From assembly GCA_937892405.1 (NCBI GenBank), contig CALAFS010000218.1, positions 1-8,629 on the forward strand: a stretch of 8,629 nt of DNA, given 5' to 3'. Position 1 is the stretch's first letter. Each line of letters opens with the position of its first letter. Below are positions 1 through 6,428 of the stretch, one piece after another. The position numbers were made by a program, and so were the translations under genes. This DNA comes from an uncultured Clostridia bacterium. Its GTDB lineage: Bacteria; Bacillota; Clostridia; Oscillospirales; CAG-272. Below the pieces are notes generated by a model. It worked only from the letters and a program-made list of their open reading frames with translations. It was not told the DNA's origin and did no database searches.

Positions 1-3000
1 CCGGAATATAAAGATGATACAGGAAATCCGAAGAAAGCGTGATGTTCGCTTTGACACGGAAAGCGGCGGGATCGAAGGGGGTGACAACCTCTTCTCCGAC
101 CGTCAGGGTCGGCGTGGTAACGGTGAGCGGTTCACTCTCGTCCTCTACCGTGAGAACGAAGGTCAGCGTCTTGCCGAGAGAATCGCGGATCGCCTCGGTG
201 ACATCGACGGTATTGACCCCCCGGACGCCCTCAAAGGTGCGGATGGGAGAGAGCAGACGCGTCTTCAGTGTCTCCCATGTGAGATTCTCGGGCAACTCTC
301 CCGTCAGAAGATAGAGATTCATCTTCCCTGCCTTGCCGGAGAGTGCAAAGGAAAGGTAGGCGTCGATCAGCGCATCGCTCTTCCCCGTCGCGAAGGGAAG
401 CAGAGTGTAGCGGACATTCTCCCTCTCTGCCTTCGGCGTCGCGAGAACACCCGAAGATCCCGAGGTACCCGCACCGGAAACGGCGAGAGAAGCGCTCGTG
501 TCGAGCGTCGATCCGGCAAAGTCCGTCACCTCACGGACGGTGATGTCGTCAAGATAGACGGTCGGGCGTCCTTCGGCGTTCGCCGCGCCGCGTTTTACAC
601 CGGTGAAATCGAAGCCGGTCGGCAGAATTCCGAAATAGGAGATCGCACTCGGTCCCGTACCCCATGTGCCGCCGTCGCGGCGCTTGATGGTCTTCGGCAG
701 CATATTCGCGTCTACCGTGAACTCATAGGTGAAGGTGTACCAGCGATCCGCCTCGGTAAAGGTGCCCTTTCCTGCCGTGCCGTAGAAGTTGAAGGAATAG
801 TCGATCGGATCGGGGGTATCCTCGGTGTAATACGGAGAATTCCCCGCGGCGCTCGAGCTCATATCGGTAGCACGATAGCCGCGCATCATACCGAAGGAAA
901 TCGAGCCTTCCCTGTCCGCCTTGGCGCGGAAGGAGACGCGGAAGGTCTTTCCGATATCCTCCTCCGTCCAGAGGTGATTGACATTATAATGCGTCTGTGC
1001 CGTCGGGTCGGTGCCGAAGATGCCCGTGAAGCGAACCACATTGGTCTTCGCGAAGGGTTTCAGGCACATGGCGGCGCCGTCCTCTGCCGTGACAAGGCTC
1101 TGCACCGCATCATAATCGGACGCGGAAGAATTCCACTGGAAGCCGCCGCGGGAGACATACTTTTCCCACTTGGCAACGCTGTTGTAGGCTTCGAGATCGA
1201 AGTCGATCATGCCGAGCGTGTCGCCCGTCACGGGAAGCTCTTCCGTCGTGATCTTATCGATGTAGATGGTACTGTTGTTTGCAAGGGCATACGAATCTTT
1301 CGCACCGTCCGTGAAGGGGCGGATGCCGAGGAAGCTGATCGCCTGCATTCCCTCGTCGTTTCCGTTGTTACGGACGACATGGCGGGGAAGCATTCTCTCG
1401 GTGACCGTGAAGGTGAGCGAACACTCCGTCCATTTCCCCGCGGTCAGGCTGACCGTCTCGGACTGATAGAATTCAAAGGAATAACCGACGGAATCGGGAC
1501 TTCTCGTTTCATCGTTTGCGAGGTTGAAGGTGCCGCCGACACCGCGGCTGGTGCGGCTCTTCAGACCGTACTCAAGAGAGGTCACGGCATTTTCCCCACT
1601 CTCGGGCACCATCACCATGAAGGAGATGCGGAAGGTCTTACCGATGTCGTCTTCGGTCCAGAGCTTATGCACGGTGGGACCCGTCTGCTCGGCGGTGCCC
1701 GAGAAGATACCCGTCAGGTTCGGTGTCGCCTTATACTGTCCCGTGGTGAAGGAGAACACCTTGCCAGTCGTGCCGTCGGGGAGAGTGACACCGTCTTTGA
1801 TCGTATGTAAGCCCGTATCGTTGTTCGCATACCCATTCTGCTGGCAATAGTTATAAAAGTTGCCCGTGATGGCATTGAAGTCAAGAACGCGGTCAACCGT
1901 CGGGGTAGCTTTTGCGATCGGGGTAATCAGGGTCTCGCCGCCGACTTCCGTCGTACGGATATCGTCGATACAAAGGACATTCGCGCCCGTCGTATAATCG
2001 GTCGCTACGGGGGTGATTCCGAAATAGGAGATCGCCTCCATCGTGGTATTCGTCGACACCCATGTGCCGTCGCTCGCCTTCGCCCAGCGTACCATCTGCT
2101 TTGCGAGCATGTTGCGGTCGACGGTGAAGGTGTAGGTATAGGTCTGCCATTCGGAGGTGACCGCCATATCCCCGGACTGCGCGTACATATACCAGCCGTA
2201 CTCTTTGTTATCGCCCGTGACGCCTTCGGCGCAGGTCTGCGTCCTGCTTTCCGATTTTGTGGAGGCATCATAGCGATGCACGGCGCTCATCATACCGTAG
2301 TGAATCGCGGTGATCGTATTGTTTTCTCCGCCGTCGGTCTTGGCGCGGAAGGTGATACGGAAGGTTCTTCCGATATCGCTCTCGTCCCAGAGCATATGAT
2401 CACGCGCACTCTCCGGTGTCTTGTCGGAGAAAAGTCCCGTCAGGTGGGGAGCATCGTTTTTGTGTGCGGAGGAGATCCAAAGGTAGGAATTCTTTATCCC
2501 GTTCTCTGTCACGGTAGCGATACCGTCCGAGGTGTTTTTATCATATCCCATCTTGACGCGGTAGGTGCTGTCAAGCATGGGGGTGGAAATATTCTCGAAA
2601 TCCATCGTCGTGCTCGCCCCGTCGATCGCCTTTGCCGTGAGGATCAGGGTCAGAGTCTCGGCGCCCGCACGCTTATGCTCTCTTGCATAGTCGGTGATGT
2701 CGACGGTGGCGGTCTGCCCATCGGTCACGGAAAGGGTGGCAATCGGCGCGCCGTTCCATACCTCTGACAGAAGGACGCCCGAGGTCTTGATATCATTCGC
2801 GGGGGCGGTACGAGCCGTGAGGGTCGCGGGATCCCAGCCTTCTGCCGAAATGTCGGCGATACCGTAAACGAAGACTGTATTCGCGGCGCCGCTTGCCTTG
2901 AAGGAGAAGTAGGCAACATCCCCTTCGGTATAGTCGGCGAGAGAGAGCTTCAGATAGGTCTTCTTCGAGGTCTTATCCTCTCCCTGCTTTCCTCCGCCGA

Positions 3001-6000
3001 CCGTCAGCGTGCCGTCCGCCGTCGCGTCGGGATCGGTGGAATCTATGCTGACGGCGCCCGTCGGTGAAAGCACCTTCTCCGACTTCGGATGCGTGACGAG
3101 GCGTCCCGCCTCGGGAAGCACCGATGTGGAAAGCTCCGTAAAGGTGAAGCCGTCCACATAGAAGGGCTTCGCGTCCTTGACCGTCACCTTGCCGTCCGCC
3201 ATGGCGGCGAGGGCACTGTCGTACCACTCGTAGCCGGAGGCAAGACCTGTTTTGCCCGCGTAAAGATCGGACTTCTTGTTCGAGGAGTTCGCCATCTGAT
3301 TTGCCGAGATCGCCGTCTTATCGGAGATCGAAATGACACTCTTGTTTTCCGCGGAGATCCAGAGATAGCGTCCGTCGTATTTCGTGCAGGCATCGAGATT
3401 ATCGAGGGTGAACTCGTACTCGATCGTGTTCCAACCCGGCGCGGTGCGATAGGTCTTTCTCGGGCTGTTGAAATCGTAAGCGCCGTTCCCGCTTTCGTAC
3501 ATCATGCGGAAGGTGAGAAGACGGGAGGTCGTATCGTAGACGCGGAAGGTGATACGGAAGGTGCGTCCGTAATCTGCCGCGGTGAGTTTGGTCTTCGAGA
3601 TACCGGTCTCAATGCGGATAAACTGGTTCGGGTTGGTCGTGTAGTTGCCGTTCAGCTCGTTGTCGAGGTCAATCCACGAAGAGCAACGGGTGAAGCCGTC
3701 GACGCGGAGCATCTTTCCGTCCTCATCGGCCGGTGCGTCGATCGAAGCAACCGTCAGCACATTGATCTTGCCGAAGCCGAGAGAAGAGAGGTTCGTGTTC
3801 CCGTCAAAGCCGTAGGTTTCGTCCGAGAGGGTGCCCGCCGCATACTTTTGCGACAGGGAGAAGACGAGGTTACCGCTATATGTCTTCACGGTGTCGGTAA
3901 CATCAATCGTATAAATGCCGTCACCGACGACGGCGACGGAGCCGACCTCCTCCCATACCGTATCATCGGTTACGCTCTCGCCCTCGGCGAGGGTCGCAAC
4001 CTTTGCGATGACGGTATTTCTCGCCGTCTTTTCCGTCACCGTGAAGCGAAGCTCGGTGCGGTAGGAATCGGCGGTGTCCGTCCCGTCGAAATAGAAGTAG
4101 GTCACGCCGTCCCGAATCTCGGTGCGCACGGCGTCCGCTCCCTCACCACGGGCGGTACGGAAGAGGAGGCTCTTCTCCTCTGCGAGGTGCTGTCCGTTCT
4201 TCGCCGTGAGCGTCGTCGGAACGAGCACGCGGTAATAGGTATTTTCCTTAATGTCATAGGGCGTGAACTTCCATTGCTGTCCGCCGAAAGAAGATGTCCA
4301 TGAGCCGGTGAGGGGCTCGCCCGTCGTGGCATCGGAAATCTCGACCTTGCCGATCTCCTCGGCGCCGATCTGCCCGATGAATTGCAGGCGAATGGCACTG
4401 TCCCCGTCGATCTCATAGATATAATCGAGATCGCGCGTCATCTCAATACCGATGTCGTTTGTCGAATCTACATCAATGATTTCGCAGGAAGGTGCGCCGT
4501 TTTGTAACCAATACTTTGCATAACGATGGAATGCATAGTAGGTATCAATGCCGTAGTGCTTATCTTCCCCGTAGCCGAAGTTGTGCCCGACTTCGGGAGA
4601 AATGAGTCCGTAGAAGGGGACATCCGAGGTGCGCGCCTGATTGATGACATGGCGGTAGAAGTACATATAAGAGCAACCGCTGCCGTCTTCCAGCTGCGTC
4701 CCTGTCGCGAAGATCGGGGCGTTGCCGTCGGTGATGGATTCCCAGCTGCCGCCGCACTGTGCATAAACAAGGTTCGCCTGCGAAGAGATCGTACCACCGT
4801 CCGCATAGGTCAGATAGGGCTGTTCTTCCGGATAGGCGATGCGCGCGTCGTTTGTCGCACTGTCCGCGACGAAGGGGTCGTTGTAGCCGTAAATGTCGGG
4901 GTTCTCGAGCGCCTCAAGGCGGGTCTCGCCGTTGTGTCCGTTGAAATGGCGGATCTCCTCAAGAAGCTCGGGATGCGCGTTACCGAGGCGGGCGCAGACG
5001 CCCGCTTTCGAGTTGCCGTAGACGCCGATATGGGCACCGTCGATCGGGAGGTTCAGCTCGCCGAAGCCCTCGATGGTCACGCCGTCCTTCCCCATTGCGC
5101 GAAGCATGCGAAGGAGGGCGGTCTCCGCCTTGATCCCGTTATACACGCCGAGCGAGTAGGTATAGTTATCGCCCGAGACGCAATACTTTCTGTCATTGCC
5201 ACTGAAGTAGCCATAGTGATCGTCCCGCGCCATCGGCACATAGCCGTAATCCGCGATGACCCCGACATAGCCCGAGAAAAGGAAGCCTGTCAGCTGCGGT
5301 CTTGTCGCGGAGGTCCAGCCGTTCACGCGAGTCTCGGAGGAAGAGAAAAGAATCATCGTCGGCAGATCTTCCACGCTTCCCGTCGGGTAGATCACATCCG
5401 CATACAGCCCAAGATCGATGAAGGTACCGTCCGGCTTTACGCAGTCGAAAATATTTCTTGCCCATGTATTGCCGATCTTCGTGTATGTACCGTTTGCGGC
5501 GTCGACGGTTTTCCCTTCGGCGTCGGCATACCAGACATCATAGCCCGTATCAATCGCCTTCGTGGTCTTGCGATTTCCGTCCTCGTCCGTCCATTTGACG
5601 ATCAGATCCCGCTTGACCGAGCGGAAATCGTTGTTCCAGATCTCGACGATCCGCTCGAGCGTGCCCGCCGAGCCGTGCTTATCGAACGAGAAGTAAGGAA
5701 CATTGTAAGCGATGTCGTATCCCGCGGGAACAACATAATTGAGCGCGACGCCGCGGGAAGCGTCCTTCGTCTTACCCGGCGTTGTAATCTTACCGTCGCA
5801 GATCTTGCCGCGGATGTCCTGAATGCTCCAGTCGAGGTCAGGAGAGGTCACGGCGTTGTCCCGATAGTCGAGCACGACGACATAATACCCGCGCTCGAGC
5901 ATGGAGGATACAATGTCGGCATCACCCGACTTGCCGACACGCTCGGTATTCGTGTTCATGACATAGAGGATCACGACAGAGCCTCTCTTTCCCTGAGCAC

Positions 6001-6244
6001 TCGCCGTATAGGTTTTGTCCGAGCGAGCATAGCAATGCAAGTGCACGGGGTTTCCGTAAATGTCGGTCACCGTCTCGGACGAGACGCGGTGATCGGAGAG
6101 CGCCGCAAGCTCATCGGGCGGGGTAGGTTCTGTCACACTCTCCGCCGCGAAGGAAATGAGAGAAAGTGGCAGTGTGCCGAGCATCATCAGCGCACAAAGC
6201 GCGCCCGCAAGAAGGCGGGACAGAACGGTTCGCTTTTTCTTCAT
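1..6244 (-). CDS. Giant secreted multidomain alpha/beta-hydrolase (esterase-like) with carbohydrate-binding-like modules, 3' end missing
   Basis: The frame is open from an ATG at 6244 to the window edge (last full codon 2-4; 2081 codons, no stop seen). The start is preceded by AAAGGAAG at a 6-nt spacing and followed by a clear signal peptide (basic MKKKR, hydrophobic core, cleavage near residues 33-35, SFAAE). Domains in order: residues about 85-580, alpha/beta-hydrolase with nucleophile elbow GNSKAG (Ser412), likely Asp520 (QLEDGSG) and His554 (EVGHNFGYG); about 585-705, Ig-like domain resembling SbsA/Big_5; about 705-810, DNRLRE/CBM96-like; about 815-1037, divergent beta-sandwich module; about 1069-1209, second DNRLRE-like domain; about 1215-1440, 1447-1680 and 1685-1905, three clearly related modules; 1907 onward, a third DNRLRE-like domain, then a segment (KANITLSSDFLYH) opening another domain. 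The order of the triad fits the fold. Substrate is unknown; removal of acyl groups from a polysaccharide is an inference. It is probably exported and cell-surface or extracellular; any wall anchor would lie outside the window. The domain names come from sequence pattern only. Confidence 0.92.
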   Translation of the reverse strand, partial: MKKKRTVLSRLLAGALCALMMLGTLPLSLISFAAESVTEPTPPDELAALSDHRVSSETVTDIYGNPVHLHCYARSDKTYTASAQGKRGSVVILYVMNTNTERVGKSGDADIVSSMLERGYYVVVLDYRDNAVTSPDLDWSIQDIRGKICDGKITTPGKTKDASRGVALNYVVPAGYDIAYNVPYFSFDKHGSAGTLERIVEIWNNDFRSVKRDLIVKWTDEDGNRKTTKAIDTGYDVWYADAEGKTVDAANGTYTKIGNTWARNIFDCVKPDGTFIDLGLYADVIYPTGSVEDLPTMILFSSSETRVNGWTSATRPQLTGFLFSGYVGVIADYGYVPMARDDHYGYFSGNDRKYCVSGDNYTYSLGVYNGIKAETALLRMLRAMGKDGVTIEGFGELNLPIDGAHIGVYGNSKAGVCARLGNAHPELLEEIRHFNGHNGETRLEALENPDIYGYNDPFVADSATNDARIAYPEEQPYLTYADGGTISSQANLVYAQCGGSWESITDGNAPIFATGTQLEDGSGCSYMYFYRHVINQARTSDVPFYGLISPEVGHNFGYGEDKHYGIDTYYAFHRYAKYWLQNGAPSCEIIDVDSTNDIGIEMTRDLDYIYEIDGDSAIRLQFIGQIGAEEIGKVEISDATTGEPLTGSWTSSFGGQQWKFTPYDIKENTYYRVLVPTTLTAKNGQHLAEEKSLLFRTARGEGADAVRTEIRDGVTYFYFDGTDTADSYRTELRFTVTEKTARNTVIAKVATLAEGESVTDDTVWEEVGSVAVVGDGIYTIDVTDTVKTYSGNLVFSLSQKYAAGTLSDETYGFDGNTNLSSLGFGKINVLTVASIDAPADEDGKMLRVDGFTRCSSWIDLDNELNGNYTTNPNQFIRIETGISKTKLTAADYGRTFRITFRVYDTTSRLLTFRMMYESGNGAYDFNSPRKTYRTAPGWNTIEYEFTLDNLDACTKYDGRYLWISAENKSVISISDKTAISANQMANSSNKKSDLYAGKTGLASGYEWYDSALAAMADGKVTVKDAKPFYVDGFTFTELSTSVLPEAGRLVTHPKSEKVLSPTGAVSIDSTDPDATADGTLTVGGGKQGEDKTSKKTYLKLSLADYTEGDVAYFSFKASGAANTVFVYGIADISAEGWDPATLTARTAPANDIKTSGVLLSEVWNGAPIATLSVTDGQTATVDITDYAREHKRAGAETLTLILTAKAIDGASTTMDFENISTPMLDSTYRVKMGYDKNTSDGIATVTENGIKNSYLWISSAHKNDAPHLTGLFSDKTPESARDHMLWDESDIGRTFRITFRAKTDGGENNTITAIHYGMMSAVHRYDASTKSESRTQTCAEGVTGDNKEYGWYMYAQSGDMAVTSEWQTYTYTFTVDRNMLAKQMVRWAKASDGTWVSTNTTMEAISYFGITPVATDYTTGANVLCIDDIRTTEVGGETLITPIAKATPTVDRVLDFNAITGNFYNYCQQNGYANNDTGLHTIKDGVTLPDGTTGKVFSFTTGQYKATPNLTGIFSGTAEQTGPTVHKLWTEDDIGKTFRISFMVMVPESGENAVTSLEYGLKSRTSRGVGGTFNLANDETRSPDSVGYSFEFYQSETVSLTAGKWTECSLTFTVTERMLPRHVVRNNGNDEGMQAISFLGIRPFTDGAKDSYALANNSTIYIDKITTEELPVTGDTLGMIDFDLEAYNSVAKWEKYVSRGGFQWNSSASDYDAVQSLVTAEDGAAMCLKPFAKTNVVRFTGIFGTDPTAQTHYNVNHLWTEEDIGKTFRVSFRAKADREGSISFGMMRGYRATDMSSSAAGNSPYYTEDTPDPIDYSFNFYGTAGKGTFTEADRWYTFTYEFTVDANMLPKTIKRRDGGTWGTGPSAISYFGILPTGFDFTGVKRGAANAEGRPTVYLDDITVREVTDFAGSTLDTSASLAVSGAGTSGSSGVLATPKAERENVRYTLLPFATGKSDALIDAYLSFALSGKAGKMNLYLLTGELPENLTWETLKTRLLSPIRTFEGVRGVNTVDVTEAIRDSLGKTLTFVLTVEDESEPLTVTTPTLTVGEEVVTPFDPAAFRVKANITLSSDFLYHLYIP
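530..1215 (-). repeat. Beta-sandwich module 4 in the giant protein
   Basis: Residues about 1685-1905, opening with MIDFDLEA. It has FTGIFGTD, LWTEEDIGKTFRVSFRAK (Asp1763), FGMMRGY, YTFTYEFTVDANMLPK, ISYFGILP and VYLDDITVREV. It is the closest match to module 3 in the LWTE-DIGKTFR block, and the DNA across this block (about 924-958) is nearly the same as in module 2 (about 2343-2378). Confidence 0.72.
1225..1905 (-). repeat. Beta-sandwich module 3 in the giant protein
   Basis: Residues about 1447-1680, opening with VDRVLDFNA. It has LTGIFSG, LWTEDDIGKTFRISFMV (Asp1533), SLEYGLKSR, CSLTFTVTERMLPRH, ISFLGIRP and YIDKITTEEL. The hallmark Asp lies 243 residues after that of module 2 and 230 before that of module 4, consistent with tandem duplication. 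Confidence 0.72.
1925..2605 (-). repeat. Beta-sandwich module 2 in the giant protein
   Basis: Residues about 1215-1440, opening with MDFENIS. It contains LWDESDIGRTFRITFRAK (Asp1290), YGMM, WQTYTYTFTVDRNMLAKQ, ISYFGITP and a closing CIDDIRTTEV. These elements match modules 3 and 4 in order and spacing. The carbohydrate-binding role is inferred from the fold type and the attached hydrolase. Confidence 0.72.
3135..3805 (-). repeat. Beta-sandwich module 1 (divergent copy) in the giant protein
   Basis: Residues about 815-1037. The hallmark is ADYGRTFRITFRV (Asp891), followed by a beta strand of the type NTIEYEFTLDN and a closing strand FYVDGFTFTEL. The same order occurs in the three downstream modules (DIGKTFR, then YTFTYEFTVD, then VYLDDITVREV). 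The pattern resembles CBM4/9-type or galactose-binding-like jelly rolls. It carries a longer insert before its closing strand than the others and is separated from module 2 by a DNRLRE-like domain. Confidence 0.6.
6142..6244 (-). other. Signal peptide of the giant secreted protein
   Basis: Residues 1 to about 34 have a positively charged n-region (MKKKRTVLSR), a hydrophobic stretch rich in Leu, Ala and Met, and a small-residue end (SFAAE) typical of signal peptidase I cleavage. The Thr/Pro-rich stretch after it (SVTEPTPPDE) looks like a short linker. No lipobox cysteine is present, so a free or wall-attached protein is more likely than a lipoprotein. Confidence 0.85.
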
Positions 6245-6250
6245 GGAATT

Positions 6251-6258
6251 CTTCCTTT
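6251..6258 (-). promoter_or_regulatory. Ribosome binding site of the giant secreted gene
   Basis: On the minus strand AAAGGAAG sits 6 nt before the ATG at 6244. This fixes the start, because the hydrophobic signal sequence follows directly. Confidence 0.75.
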
Positions 6259-6265
6259 CTTAACT

Positions 6266-6282
6266 CTCGCGCACCGCGCGAG
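6266..6282 (-). promoter_or_regulatory. GC-rich hairpin in the leader of the giant gene
   Basis: A perfect 7-bp stem (CTCGCGC and GCGCGAG) closes a 3-nt loop just upstream of the ribosome binding site. No T-run follows on the minus strand, so it is not a terminator for that direction. It may shape the leader mRNA or serve as a protein-binding palindrome. Confidence 0.5.
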
Positions 6283-6307
6283 GGGAATACAAATGAAATT
6301 TATTCCC
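6283..6307. promoter_or_regulatory. Inverted repeat GGGAATA / TATTCCC
   Basis: Perfect 7-bp arms at 6283-6289 and 6301-6307 flank an 11-nt spacer. It abuts both the leader hairpin and the 6307-6336 palindrome. Read on the minus strand, the arm nearest the gene (TATTCC) could also be a poor -10 element placed 18 nt after a CTGACA hexamer; this promoter reading is weak. Confidence 0.4.
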
Positions 6308-6336
6308 TGTCAGGAAATGTATACCTTTACTGACAG
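6307..6336. promoter_or_regulatory. 30-bp palindrome, copy 1 (probable operator)
   Basis: Arms CTGTCAG (6307-6313) and CTGACAG (6330-6336) are perfect, and the interior is mostly symmetric too: AAA pairs with TTT, and GTATAC (6319-6324) sits exactly at the centre. The long symmetry is more like a binding site for a dimeric protein than an RNA hairpin. It lies about 60-90 bp upstream of the giant gene's start, where a repressor or activator would act. On the plus strand a T-run follows (6341-6346), but no plus-strand gene exists for it to terminate. Confidence 0.6.
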
Positions 6337-6400
6337 GCGCTTTTTTATAAAATGCTTCAAAAAATCGGCTTACAGGCGCGTTTTTTGGGTTCGCGTTTCT

Positions 6401-6428
6401 TGTCAGGAAAATCATACCTTTTCTGACA
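6401..6428. promoter_or_regulatory. 28-bp palindrome, copy 2 (probable operator), overlaps the regulator stop codon
   Basis: Arms TGTCAG (6401-6406) and CTGACA (6423-6428) match copy 1, and the interior GAAA, ATACCTTT also matches in the same orientation. Centre-to-centre distance to copy 1 is 93 bp, close to nine helical turns. The last codons of the regulator gene (LSEKV and TGA) are written inside this copy. The interior is less symmetric than in copy 1. Confidence 0.55.

Noticed and set aside
14..1810. Long plus-strand open frame of 598 codons
   Set aside because: It is Arg/Gly-rich with no recognisable domain and lies opposite a minus frame with clear repeated modules; it is an antisense shadow of GC-biased codons.
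3089..4303. Plus-strand open frame of 404 codons
   Set aside because: It is the antisense shadow of the Ig-like, DNRLRE-like and module 1 region of the giant gene.
6307..6346. Copy 1 palindrome plus T-run as a terminator
   Set aside because: The T-run follows only on the plus strand, which has no gene, and the 16-nt interior is itself palindromic, so an operator is more likely.
6307..6428. The two palindromes as a mini CRISPR array
   Set aside because: There are only two copies, the gap of 64 bases is too long, one copy lies inside a coding sequence and no cas gene is present.
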